Of a stretch of DNA of 64,000 nucleotides, positions 54,550 to 62,945 are shown piece after piece. The notes below the pieces were generated by a model. The model was not told where the DNA came from. It made no database searches and saw nothing but the letters and a program-made list of their open reading frames with translations. How positions within the stretch are numbered: the stretch's first letter is position 1; each line of letters starts with the position of its first letter. The translations under genes and the position numbers were made by a program. Origin of the DNA: JANQKX01 sp039028695 (GTDB lineage: Bacteria; Pseudomonadota; Alphaproteobacteria; Kiloniellales; Kiloniellaceae); the NCBI GenBank assembly GCA_039028695.1, contig JBCCHN010000008.1:17999-81998 (forward strand). Direction: 5' to 3'.

Positions 54550-55428
54550 CTATGGCCCACCGCCATTCGGCAAATTTCCCGATACCGCTTCCCGATGATC
54601 GTTTGGGCTATCGTTTGGGCCACCGGGCTCTTCACGTCGATAATGACGGTAGTATTTTTCCGTCACCCAGTCAGTTTTCACCACAACGCATACATCGGTC
54701 GTGCCAAATTCCGGATCGATAACAGCCCCATCGCCGACGAACCCGCCGAGCCGCAGGTATCCTTTCAGAAGCGGCGGCAGCATCTGCCGGGCTTTTTGGA
54801 CATCCACAGGCCCGGTGCCCGAGGGGTCCATGGGTAGGTAACGGCCAGCCTGGGCCCGCGCTCGTAAGGCGGGCGGCGCCAGATGGTGTTGCCTCAAATA
54901 AGCCAAGGCATCCCGTAACTGGTCGGGATCGGTACCGGGCAAACTGGCACAGCCGAACATTAAATCGATGTCATGGTGAAAGACGTAAGCGGCAATTCCC
55001 CGCCACAAAAGCTGCATGGTAGTGCCGGTCCGGTAATCGGTATGGACACAAGACCGCCCCAATTCCATGATTTCGCCGGGATAACGCTGCAAAACACCAA
55101 GATCAAATTCGTCACTTGAGTAGAATTGACCACGTCTTCGCGCTCCGTCCCGCCGCATTAGGCGATAAGTCCCAACCACCGCCTCTTTGCTAGCGCCCTG
55201 GGTTTCGTCAAAGACCAGGAGGTGATCGCAGAAGTCATCGTAGGAATCGAAATCCCGCCCCAGGCTGACCATCTCATCGGTCGCCGTTGCATCCATGGAT
55301 TCATAAAAAACCTGATATCTCAGTTCTTGTGCCGCCTCGATCTCTCGCCGGCTTTCAGCCAAACGGATGCGCAGGTCGCGAACCTTAATATCAACGATCC
55401 TGTTTTGACTTTCCTCAACTAAGGCCAT
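54550..55428 (-). CDS. olsB: OlsB-like N-acyltransferase (GNAT fold)
   Basis: Hemolysin-like GNAT protein of the OlsB family, which N-acylates ornithine with 3-hydroxy-fatty acyl-ACP in ornithine lipid synthesis. Blocks: RIRLAESRREIEAAQELRY, EIMELGRSCVHTDYRTGTTM (core acyl-CoA/ACP fold), DLMFGCASLPGTD and PPLLKGYLRLGGFVGDGAV in part. The ATG at 55428 gives 292 residues; a TTG 11 codons upstream is unlikely. With the PlsC/OlsA-like gene downstream it could form a complete ornithine lipid pathway. The assignment to ornithine is inference. Confidence 0.8.
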   Translation of the reverse strand: MALVEESQNRIVDIKVRDLRIRLAESRREIEAAQELRYQVFYESMDATATDEMVSLGRDFDSYDDFCDHLLVFDETQGASKEAVVGTYRLMRRDGARRRGQFYSSDEFDLGVLQRYPGEIMELGRSCVHTDYRTGTTMQLLWRGIAAYVFHHDIDLMFGCASLPGTDPDQLRDALAYLRQHHLAPPALRARAQAGRYLPMDPSGTGPVDVQKARQMLPPLLKGYLRLGGFVGDGAVIDPEFGTTDVCVVVKTDWVTEKYYRHYRREEPGGPNDSPNDHREAVSGNLPNGGGP

Positions 55429-55540
55429 CGGACTCTTCGTAAAGTTGGCACAGCAAAACAAACCAAATGTCGCTGCCTATACCAAGGATCACTATCAATG
55501 CACCTTGGTATTAAACGCCGGCCCCACGTTGGCGTAAAAA

Positions 55541-55963
55541 TTACTTACTTTTTTTTCGATCATCCCGCACGGCATAGAGCTCCAAACGATGCCCGACCAA
55601 ACGGTAACCGAGTTGCTCAGCGATCTCTTTTTGCAACAATTCTATTTTGTCATTTGAAAATTCGATGACGTCTCCGGAATTCACGTCGATCAGATGATCG
55701 TGATGCTCTTCGGGCACCTCCTCATAGCGGGCACGACCATCCCCGAAGTCATGCCGCTCCACAATCGAGGCCTCCTCGAAAAGTTTCACCGTTCGGTATA
55801 CCGTCGCGATGGATATGCGCGGATCTTCCGCCAAGGCCCGCTGGTAGACCGCCTCCACATCGGGATGATCACTCGATGACGATAGAACCCGCGCGATGGT
55901 TCGCCGCTGGTCCGTCATCTTTAGGCCTTTTTCGATACAGAGCTTTTCGATTCGATCATTCAT
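55541..55963 (-). CDS. fur: Fur/Mur-family metal regulator
   Basis: Ferric uptake regulator-type repressor; in alphaproteobacteria this lineage is often manganese-responsive (Mur). 140 residues from MNDRIEKLCIEKGLKMTDQR; winged helix ISIATVYRTVKLFEEASIV; metal ligands H33, E81, H87-H90 in EEHHDHLIDV and H125 in VGHRLELYAV. The paired C-terminal cysteines of zinc-site Fur are absent. A second Fur-superfamily gene, irr, is at 31 kb. Fur against Mur cannot be settled from sequence. Confidence 0.9.
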   Translation of the reverse strand: MNDRIEKLCIEKGLKMTDQRRTIARVLSSSSDHPDVEAVYQRALAEDPRISIATVYRTVKLFEEASIVERHDFGDGRARYEEVPEEHHDHLIDVNSGDVIEFSNDKIELLQKEIAEQLGYRLVGHRLELYAVRDDRKKSK

Positions 55964-56115
55964 GACATCATCATATCGTAATTGACGGTGCATACAACAA
56001 TGCCCTGTTGGGCAATTTAACCTCGGGGATGCGCCAATTCGAATATGAAAAAGCGCCGGTCGCATCCGCAAACCAGCGCCCCTCATCACACTCCCCTGGT
56101 CTCAGTCCTTTAAGG

Positions 56116-56535
56116 TCAGCCACGCTTGCTGCGACGGGCCTGAGTTCCCAGTCCAATCTGCTTGGCGAGTTTGGACCGTTGGCGTGCATAGTTGGGCGCG
56201 ACCATAGGATAATCCGCAGCCAGGCCCCACCGGTCCCGGTAATCTTCCGGAGACATGTCGTATGCGGTTTTAAGGTGGCGCTTGAGCATCTTGAGCTTTT
56301 TGCCGTCTTCCAAACACACAATATAGTCCGGTGTGATTGACTTTTTGATCGGCACTGCCGGGGTCGGTCGCTCCGGCTCAATTTCCTCACTACCCCCAAC
56401 AGACGACAATGTATCGTAAACATCGCGAATAATAAGGGGTAAATCCGCTACCGCCACTGAATTATTAGAGACATGGGCCGCGACGATATTGGTCGTCAAA
56501 GCCAATAGTTCACTTGGTTTTGCTTGTTCGCTCAT
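56116..56535 (-). CDS. MucR/Ros-family transcriptional regulator
   Basis: Zinc-finger-like regulator of alphaproteobacteria, acting as an H-NS-like silencer of envelope, motility and virulence or symbiosis genes. ALTTNIVAAHVSNNSV forms the N-terminal oligomer helix; the finger is DYIVCLEDGKKLKMLKRHLK followed by MSPEDYRDRWGLAADYPMVAP. Ends with a basic tail TQARRSKRG. 139 residues, standard. Its upstream region is strongly AT-rich, as expected of an autoregulated MucR gene. Confidence 0.93.
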   Translation of the reverse strand: MSEQAKPSELLALTTNIVAAHVSNNSVAVADLPLIIRDVYDTLSSVGGSEEIEPERPTPAVPIKKSITPDYIVCLEDGKKLKMLKRHLKTAYDMSPEDYRDRWGLAADYPMVAPNYARQRSKLAKQIGLGTQARRSKRG

Positions 56536-56738
56536 GGGCGTTTCTTACCTCACTGAAAAACGCAGGCGTTAATATAGAAATTATTATGGGTATAGGCAAG
56601 TATATAAATATAAAATCCAATACTACAAAACATTTGAATCTGAGAAATTTGTATTGGTACAGATCAAATTGAGATCATTGCTCTTTTTTTGAGCTCCTAT
56701 TGGTATTTCTACTTGAACTCATCGTCGAACAGGTGCTT
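56536..56738. promoter_or_regulatory. AT-rich mucR upstream region
   Basis: The stretch about 56565-56720 is much richer in A+T than flanking genes (for example GTATATAAATATAAAATCC near 56610). It carries the mucR promoter; AT-rich DNA is the known target type of MucR, so self-binding is plausible. Confidence 0.5.
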
Positions 56739-57260
56739 CTATCTCAACCCTTCATCCGAAAACATGGCTATGTCGGTCAAGGCCTTTGCTAAAACCAGGG
56801 CATCGCACGCGACGGCATTGGGTCGGCGAAAATAGCCCGTTCGACGGCCAATCTCTTGAAATCCCTTTGAACGATATAATGCCAAAGCCGCTTTGTTATC
56901 GCAGGCCACCTCAAGGGTCAGGCGCTTAGACCCTTTTTCCGATCCAAGACCCATGGCCCGATCCAAAAGAGCGCCTCCCATGCCCGCGCATCGCCGGCTG
57001 GGGACCACGCCCAAAGTGAGAAGGTCCGCGGCTTCGAAGAGGACTTGAACCATTAAAAAACCGATGGGTTCATCGCCTTCCTGCAACACCTGGGCGAAAG
57101 TCGAGGGCATGGCCAACATATCGGTCATGGCATCCCGGGCCCAAACCTCGCCCAAACATAGTCCTCCCTCCTCGTCCAATCGTGCAAAGCATTCCCGGTG
57201 GAGGGCCACCAGCACGGGAAGATGGGACGCCGTAACCGGGATAAAACTGAGAGAAGACAT
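56739..57260 (-). CDS. rimI: Ribosomal-protein-S18-alanine N-acetyltransferase-like GNAT
   Basis: GNAT acetyltransferase of RimI type: FIPVTASHLPVLVALHRECF at the start (partly quoted), the acetyl-CoA loop VVPSRRCAGMGGALLDRAM with R-x-x-G-x-G/A, and EVACDNKAALALYRSKGFQEIGRRTGYF. 173 residues, a little longer than E. coli RimI. It begins 8 bp after tsaB, the usual tsaB-rimI pair. Other N-acetylation substrates cannot be excluded. Confidence 0.88.
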   Translation of the reverse strand: MSSLSFIPVTASHLPVLVALHRECFARLDEEGGLCLGEVWARDAMTDMLAMPSTFAQVLQEGDEPIGFLMVQVLFEAADLLTLGVVPSRRCAGMGGALLDRAMGLGSEKGSKRLTLEVACDNKAALALYRSKGFQEIGRRTGYFRRPNAVACDALVLAKALTDIAMFSDEGLR

Positions 57261-57268
57261 TCTCCCAC

Positions 57269-57991
57269 TTACACCTTACCCGAGGGCGGAAAAACCTTTT
57301 GGGGCAAGGTAACGTCAGGCGGACGCAAATAGAGTGGACTGACGTCTTCTCGGGGACGGAAAACCGCCAACTCGGCAACGATGCTTGCGGTGGGCGATTC
57401 TTGGGTCCATACCTCCACACCTTGATCCGAAACCGCCAGCAGACCCCCCAATCGCTCGGCTGCATCGCCAGTGACAATCACATCGCGACCCGACGCAACT
57501 ATTCCCGAAACATCTATCGCCGGCAACAAACCCGACAAATCTTCGGGCATCATCGTTCTTGCATTGTCTAAGGGCGTCAAATCCGAGGCGAAACACTGGA
57601 CATAGACATCCCGACGCTTTGCTTCCAAAAGCACTACGATCGGCCGCCCTTGGCGCACGGTTTCGGGGACCACCGCCGCGGCTGCCTCTAGGGAGGAAAC
57701 GCCCAACAGAGGGAGATCCCACGCCAAGGCAAGGGCCCTTGCTGTCGCCAAGCCGATTCGCACTCCGGTAAAGGCGCCTGGCCCCCGAGTCACGGCGATA
57801 GCTTGAATGTGAGAAAAATCCAGGTGCGTCATCGACATGACCTCACCGATCATAGGGACCAGTCTCTCTGATTGACCCCGTTCCATGACTTCATGACATG
57901 ATGCGAGGACATCCCCGTCATGCCATATGGCCGCCGAGCAAGAACCGCTCGCCGAATCAAGAGCCAAAAGGGTGCGGAAATCTTCAATCAT
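57269..57991 (-). CDS. tsaB: tRNA threonylcarbamoyladenosine biosynthesis protein TsaB
   Basis: Subunit of the TsaBDE complex that makes t6A37 in tRNA. ASKHA-fold start LLALDSASGSCSAAIW, then ERGQSERLVPMIGEVM, and the diagnostic ITRGPGAFTGVRIGLATARALA (in the protein AVTRGPGAFTGVRIG). Zinc-binding histidines of TsaD are absent, as expected. 240 residues. Coupled to rimI downstream. Confidence 0.94.
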   Translation of the reverse strand: MIEDFRTLLALDSASGSCSAAIWHDGDVLASCHEVMERGQSERLVPMIGEVMSMTHLDFSHIQAIAVTRGPGAFTGVRIGLATARALALAWDLPLLGVSSLEAAAAVVPETVRQGRPIVVLLEAKRRDVYVQCFASDLTPLDNARTMMPEDLSGLLPAIDVSGIVASGRDVIVTGDAAERLGGLLAVSDQGVEVWTQESPTASIVAELAVFRPREDVSPLYLRPPDVTLPQKVFPPSGKV

Positions 57992-58023
57992 CGGAAGGGG
58001 TTCGGTCTAGACCGCGCCGCCTC

Positions 58024-58617
58024 CTAGAGAATTCGACAAACTTCATCAAAGGACAGTCGAGGCAAACGGGGATGTAATTTACCGTGATCGCCGTAACCCA
58101 AATTGCACAAGAAGTTGGATTTGTAACTGGTGCCGGCGAAAAACAACTCGTCAACCATGGAATTTTTAAATCCGGACATGGGCCCGCAATCCAGGCCCAG
58201 GGATCGGGCGGCCAGGATAAAATAGGCCCCCTGAAGGCTACCGTTGCGAACCAATTCGGTCCAAAGAACCGTTGGATCGCTTTGCTTTGCCACCTGATCC
58301 CCCATAAAAGGTGCCAAGCGCGGCCACAGCAAGTGATAGTCCTCGTCAAAGGCAATAATAGCTGTTACCGGCGCCGACATGGTTTTTTCCACATTTCCCT
58401 TTGCCAAGGCCGGCTTCAGGCGTTCTTTAGCTTCTTTGGATTTTACAAAAACCACCCGCAGGGGACAGCAATTGGCACTTGTGGGCCCGAATTTAGCCAA
58501 GTCATAAACCGCCTGCAGTAAGACGTCGCTAACCTCCCGGTCCAGCCAGGCTCGGTGGGTTCTTGCCGAACGGAACAAGATATCCAAATCGGCATCGCTA
58601 AGCATTTGGTCAGACAT
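58024..58617 (-). CDS. Nitroreductase-family NAD(P)H oxidoreductase, RutE-like
   Basis: FMN-dependent nitroreductase fold: the start LFRSARTHRAWLDREVSD, the conserved FGPTSANCCPLRVVFV with FMN-contacting serine/asparagine, and the end NLGYGDHGKLHPRLPRL with the GxGD pattern. These match the RutE/malonic semialdehyde reductase group. There is no rut (pyrimidine degradation) operon nearby, so the function is not fixed; it is probably a free-standing reductase. 197 residues, alone between tsaB and nfu. Confidence 0.85.
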   Translation of the reverse strand: MSDQMLSDADLDILFRSARTHRAWLDREVSDVLLQAVYDLAKFGPTSANCCPLRVVFVKSKEAKERLKPALAKGNVEKTMSAPVTAIIAFDEDYHLLWPRLAPFMGDQVAKQSDPTVLWTELVRNGSLQGAYFILAARSLGLDCGPMSGFKNSMVDELFFAGTSYKSNFLCNLGYGDHGKLHPRLPRLSFDEVCRIL

Positions 58618-58658
58618 TTAAAAGTCTCGCGTTTTTTCGAATCCAGCGCTACCGGCGC

Positions 58659-59213
58659 TTACAGGACTGCCCTGACCTCGGTGACCTCGGGGATATAGTG
58701 GCGCAGCATGTTTTCAATGCCCATCTTTAAGGTGGCGGTCGATGCGGGGCAGCCCGCGCAGGCGCCTTGCATGTGCAAAAGAACCACCCCTTGGTCAAAA
58801 CCACGAAACACGATATCGCCCCCATCCATAGCAACGGCGGGCCGCACCCGGGTATCCAGCAGCTCAATAATCTGCTGAACAACTTCCTCGTCCTCCGAAT
58901 CGAACTGGGCCTCGACCTCTTCCGCCTCTTCCAAAAGAACCGGACGGGCTGCGGTGAAATGCTCCATAATCACGCCCAGCACCGCTGGCTTCAGCAGATA
59001 CCACTCCTTTTCCTCCGATTTGGTAACGGAGATGAAGTCGCCTCCCAAAAACACACCCGTCACGCCCTCTATGGCGAAAAGACGCTGCGCCAGGGGCGAC
59101 CGACCTGCAGTTTCGGAGGTCTCGAAATTTGCCGTGCCCTGGTCCAAAACAGTTGAGCCCGGAAGAAACTTCAAAGTCGCCGGGTTGGGAGTCTGTTCGG
59201 TCTGTATAAACAT
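58659..59213 (-). CDS. Nfu-type Fe-S cluster carrier
   Basis: Carries and delivers Fe-S clusters to target proteins. N-terminal Nfu_N domain (1-90): MFIQTEQTPNPATLKFLPG and FAIEGVTGVFLGGDFISVT. C-terminal NifU-like domain with AMDGGDIVFRGF and the cluster-binding CxxC, C152/C155 in GACAGCPAS. 184 residues, typical for alphaproteobacteria. No isc/suf genes are in the window. Confidence 0.94.
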   Translation of the reverse strand: MFIQTEQTPNPATLKFLPGSTVLDQGTANFETSETAGRSPLAQRLFAIEGVTGVFLGGDFISVTKSEEKEWYLLKPAVLGVIMEHFTAARPVLLEEAEEVEAQFDSEDEEVVQQIIELLDTRVRPAVAMDGGDIVFRGFDQGVVLLHMQGACAGCPASTATLKMGIENMLRHYIPEVTEVRAVL

Positions 59214-59347
59214 TATTATGGCTTCCGCGTTTGGCCAGCATCAAACCGGCAAGGTAAACGACGGCGCTGCCTAGGACAACGGACAGTCACCGTGTAGACC
59301 ATGTGGTTACCTTTTGGGCGTCAATCAATGGCCAGCCGTCGCGCCGA

Positions 59348-59848
59348 TTAGCTGATTCCATCGATTTCTTCTTCGGTCAGGCTATCGGGGACCAATGTAA
59401 TGGGAATATGCAGCTGCCCGAGAAGCTTACCCGTCAAGCTGGAGATCAGCGGCCCTGGGCCTCGCTTGCCCGTCGAGGCCCCCAGGACCAGAACGGAAAT
59501 CGAAGGTTCTTCCTCGAACAAGGTCATGAGTTCGTCGGCGCGATTACCCTCACGCAGATGCAGGATCGGAACCTTTCCGGCTAGCTCGTTAACTTGTGCG
59601 GCCAATCGCTGCAGCACTTGCTCACCTTCGCTGCGGGCCTCTTCACGCATCAGCTCGCCAACGGTCATCCAATGCTGAAAGTCCGCAGGCTCGACCACAT
59701 ACAAAAGCGCCACGCGCCCACCGGTATGGAGAGCCCGACGGCAGGCAAACCGCAAGGCGATTTTCATCTCCTCGGTTTCGTCAACAACGACCAAAAAAAC
59801 CCGGTCTTCCGGTGCGATAGATGCTTCTGTCATATCCGTATTATGCAA
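59348..59848 (-). CDS. Universal stress protein (UspA family)
   Basis: A single Usp domain of 166 residues: FLVVVDETEEMKIALRFACR, ALLYVVEPADF, and the C-terminal ATP-loop region VLGASTGKRGPGPLISSLTGKL with a G-x-x-G-x9-G-(S/T)-like pattern. An ATG five codons inside is an alternative start. It lies 4 bp after the TIGR02186 gene and so belongs to the safE-TIGR02186-usp group. Usually a cytoplasmic stress-response protein. Confidence 0.88.
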   Translation of the reverse strand: MHNTDMTEASIAPEDRVFLVVVDETEEMKIALRFACRRALHTGGRVALLYVVEPADFQHWMTVGELMREEARSEGEQVLQRLAAQVNELAGKVPILHLREGNRADELMTLFEEEPSISVLVLGASTGKRGPGPLISSLTGKLLGQLHIPITLVPDSLTEEEIDGIS

Positions 59849-59852
59849 AAAG

Positions 59853-60623
59853 TTATGACTTTTTGAAAGCGGCGTTACCCAGCCACCCCGCCACTAAGGC
59901 CACCACAATCGCAATCAAGCCATAGTAAGCCGCGTGATTATGAGCAAAATTGAAAATTTCAGCCTCGATGCCAATTCGCGACACAATCAACGGTGTTGTT
60001 TGCGCACTCTCGATCCGACCATTTTTAAGCAGGTAAACCTGCACCTGATAGGTGCCCGTGGGCACGTTGGCCGGCAATTCCAGCCGGGCTCGAAAGAGTC
60101 GGGCGCCCAAAAAAGAGACCGGTTGCACTTCGGTGCGATAAAGACCTTGCTCTTCCTGGTTACGCACTAAGGCATCGCGCCAAACCTTAGCCACACCTGG
60201 GGAAGCCAGATTAAGAGGCAACTTTAGTTTTAGATTATCGACGCCGATTTCGTTCCGGGCCAAGACACGATCGCGGGCGATTTCGTCAAGGGGCCCGGAC
60301 GCGGCAACGGCATAATATCCAGGCGCGCCGCGAAAGGTCATCGAATGGGTGTTGGCCCAAACGCCCAAGACCCGGCTTTTTCGATGCATGACCAGATTCC
60401 GAGCCGGACCGCGGACCACCACCGCCACGTCTCCCTTGCCATCCACCGCGCCGAATAGCAGCACCGAGGCCCCGGAAAAACCTGTGGTAATTCCCACCAG
60501 ATGATCGGACAGGTCGGCGACTAAGGGCTGGTTGGCAACCGCCCGTTGGAGCTGGCCATAGAGGGAAAGACCGCCGAAGGTGACGGCGAAGGCAAGCATA
60601 GCAATGAGGAGCGTGCGTCTCAT
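59853..60623 (-). CDS. TIGR02186 family membrane protein
   Basis: A signal-like N-terminus (LLIAMLAFAVTFGGLSLYG) and one C-terminal membrane helix (about 235-253, GLIAIVVALVAGWLGNAAF) flank a long extracytoplasmic domain. The protein matches, from memory, the TIGR02186 family of alphaproteobacterial membrane proteins of unknown function that accompany TauE/SafE permeases. Its ATG overlaps the safE stop (ATGA), so the two are coupled. 256 residues. No catalytic motif is seen. Confidence 0.82.
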   Translation of the reverse strand: MRRTLLIAMLAFAVTFGGLSLYGQLQRAVANQPLVADLSDHLVGITTGFSGASVLLFGAVDGKGDVAVVVRGPARNLVMHRKSRVLGVWANTHSMTFRGAPGYYAVAASGPLDEIARDRVLARNEIGVDNLKLKLPLNLASPGVAKVWRDALVRNQEEQGLYRTEVQPVSFLGARLFRARLELPANVPTGTYQVQVYLLKNGRIESAQTTPLIVSRIGIEAEIFNFAHNHAAYYGLIAIVVALVAGWLGNAAFKKS

Positions 60624-61537
60624 CAGTGCTGTAATCCCAAGGAATAAACATCTTGCGGCGTAATCAAGAGGTCCAGCAGCAGTTTCCCGCAGACCGCCAA
60701 GACCATCAAGGCCAATAGGCCGCGCAATTGTTCGCCATGAAGTTTGGCCCCCGCCTTGGCCCCGAACTGGGCTCCGATGACCGCTCCGGTCAGCAAGAGC
60801 AGCGCCAAGACGATATCGACCGTTTGGTTGGCATAGGCTTGCAAAAAGGTGACGTTAGCGGTGACGAAGATGATTTGAAAGAGGGAGGTGCCCACCACCA
60901 CCACCGTGGGCATGCCAAGGAGGTAAATCATGGCCGGCACCATGATAAATCCCCCGCCGACGCCCATGATCGCGGACAAGATACCCACGAAAAAGCCCAC
61001 TGACAGGGGCAGCAGTGCCGAGATGTAAAGCTTCGACTTATGAAACCGCATCTTCAAGGGCAGGCCATGCAGCCAGGTATGCTTATGCAGCTTGCCGCGC
61101 TGGGGTGTCGCGGCACTGCGCCGACGCATGGCCCGAATGCTCTCGATCAGCATCAGGCCACCGACGATCCCAAGGAAAATTACGTAGCAAAGACTGATCA
61201 CCAGATCGATTTGTCCAAGGCCCCGCAAAAATGAAAAGAGCCAGACACCGAGAGACGAGCCCAGGAAGCCGCCGACCATCAGCACCAGTCCCATCTTCAC
61301 GTCCACATTGCCCCGGCGCCAATGGGCCAATACCCCAGAGACCGACGAGGCCACGATCTGATTGGCCTCAGTGCCCACCGCAACCGCCGGCGGCACGCCA
61401 ATAAAAATCAACAAAGGCGTCATCAAAAAGCCGCCGCCCACGCCGAACAGGCCAGACAAAAACCCCACGGCGCCGCCCATTCCCAGAATGAGAAACACAT
61501 TCACGGACATTTCGGCGATGGGTAAATAGATTTGCAT
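60623..61537 (-). CDS. TauE/SafE family sulfite/anion exporter
   Basis: Multi-helix permease of the TauE/SafE (DUF81) family, which exports sulfite, sulfoacetate or related anions. GGAVGFLSGLFGVGGGFLMTPLLIF and the inverted second half GILSAIMGVGGGFIMVPAM are the two repeated GxGGG signatures. Eight or so hydrophobic segments; the ATG at 61537 gives 304 residues. A TIGR02186 protein and a Usp protein follow. The substrate is not known. Confidence 0.9.
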   Translation of the reverse strand: MQIYLPIAEMSVNVFLILGMGGAVGFLSGLFGVGGGFLMTPLLIFIGVPPAVAVGTEANQIVASSVSGVLAHWRRGNVDVKMGLVLMVGGFLGSSLGVWLFSFLRGLGQIDLVISLCYVIFLGIVGGLMLIESIRAMRRRSAATPQRGKLHKHTWLHGLPLKMRFHKSKLYISALLPLSVGFFVGILSAIMGVGGGFIMVPAMIYLLGMPTVVVVGTSLFQIIFVTANVTFLQAYANQTVDIVLALLLLTGAVIGAQFGAKAGAKLHGEQLRGLLALMVLAVCGKLLLDLLITPQDVYSLGLQH

Positions 61538-61777
61538 GGCAAAAGCCGCTTGAACAAAACGCCGACGCTCTCGCACAATGGGGCGAAAGAGCCAAATTAG
61601 TGGTATCTGGGAAGTCGGTCGAAACGGCCGGCCATTGGCACAGGACCATACGCCCTAAATTCCAAAAGGCCAAGAACTGGACCCAAAAAAACATTGGAAT
61701 TGGCCGGGAATTGGAAGAATTTCTAGGGGAGTTAAGAAAATCCTCTCAAATCGCGCTCCGGGCCTACCCCAAATCAA

Positions 61778-61797
61778 GTAATTGTCAGGGCAATTAC
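61778..61797. repeat. Perfect inverted repeat downstream of trpS
   Basis: GTAATTG and CAATTAC are exact complements around 6 bases (TCAGGG). It lies 40 bp after trpS and 240 bp before safE on the minus strand. There is no T-run, so it fits an operator better than a terminator, but no regulator is named. The 299 bp between safE and trpS hold no gene I can support. Confidence 0.55.
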
Positions 61798-61836
61798 CTA
61801 AAATTATGGTCGCCCGATTATGGCCGCGCACTGAAA

Positions 61837-62865
61837 TTAGGGGCGCAGGAACCCAACCGTATCCTGAACCTCGCGTAGAATAGGCTGAGCCATTTCGGCA
61901 GCGCGCCCGGCCCCTTCCCGCAGAATGCCATCAACCGTCGCCGGGTCCGCCATGAGACGCTTCATCTCCGCGCCAATGGGCCCCAGCTTATCCACCGCCA
62001 GGTCAGAGAGGGATTTCTTGAAGTCGGCAAAGCCCTTGCCCGCAAAGTCGCCCAAGACCGCTTCAAGCTTTTGGTCCGAAAGAGCCGCATAGATCCCCAG
62101 CAAGTTAAAGGCTTCGGGCCGCTCCTTGCGCAGCTCATCGGGCACCGCACCGTCCTCGTCCAAGATCTCAGGCCCGGGCAACAGTCCCGAATCGCTGGTC
62201 GCCTTACGGATCTTCTTTTGGATTTCGTCAGCATCGTCGGTCATCTTGATTCGGCTTAGGTCCGACGGATCCGATTTGCTCATCTTCTTGGACCCGTCGC
62301 GCAAAGACATTACCCGAGTGGCCGACCCGAAGATGAGTGGCTCGGTGAGGGGAAAAACCACTCGGCCAAAATCGTTATTGAATTTGGCCGCAATATCGCG
62401 GGTCAACTCCAGGTGTTGTTTCTGGTCCTCACCCACCGGCACATGGGTTGCCTTATAAACCAAGATATCGGCCGCCATCAGGTCGGGATAGACATAAAGG
62501 CCCACCGACGCATTTTCGCGGTGTTTGCCGGCCTTTTCCTTGAATTGGGTCATGCGGTTCAGCCAGCCCAGGCGTGCCACGCAGTTGAAAATCCATGCCA
62601 GTTCGGCATGGGCGGAAACCTGGCTTTGGTTAAAAATAATGCTGTTCTTCGGATCGATCCCCGCCGCCAGATAGGCGGCCGCAATCTCTCGGGTATTTGC
62701 CGCCAGCTCTTGAGGGTCTTGCCAGACCGTGATGGCGTGCAGGTCCACGACGCAGTAAATGCACTCAAAATCTTTTTGCAGGGTAACGAAATTTTTAATC
62801 GCCCCCAAATAATTGCCGAGATGGAGATTACCGGTGGGCTGAACACCGGAAAAAATGCGGTTCAT
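61837..62865 (-). CDS. trpS: Tryptophanyl-tRNA synthetase
   Basis: Class I aminoacyl-tRNA synthetase charging tRNA-Trp. The HIGH motif is the TrpRS variant in PTGNLHLGNYLGAIKNF, and the KMSKS loop is GSKKMSKSDPSD. GVQPTGNLH and YPVLMAADILVYKATHVPVGEDQ (here YPDLMAADILVYK) are typical. 342 residues. It lies between murJ and the safE group, as often in alphaproteobacteria. Standard start MNRIFSGVQPTG. Confidence 0.96.
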   Translation of the reverse strand: MNRIFSGVQPTGNLHLGNYLGAIKNFVTLQKDFECIYCVVDLHAITVWQDPQELAANTREIAAAYLAAGIDPKNSIIFNQSQVSAHAELAWIFNCVARLGWLNRMTQFKEKAGKHRENASVGLYVYPDLMAADILVYKATHVPVGEDQKQHLELTRDIAAKFNNDFGRVVFPLTEPLIFGSATRVMSLRDGSKKMSKSDPSDLSRIKMTDDADEIQKKIRKATSDSGLLPGPEILDEDGAVPDELRKERPEAFNLLGIYAALSDQKLEAVLGDFAGKGFADFKKSLSDLAVDKLGPIGAEMKRLMADPATVDGILREGAGRAAEMAQPILREVQDTVGFLRP

Positions 62866-62945
62866 CGCTTCGGGTCTTTCAATCTTGCCGGTTAATTAAG
62901 GCGGCCGGTTTATCGCCCTCTGGGACGCCCGGGTCAAGGGAAGCC

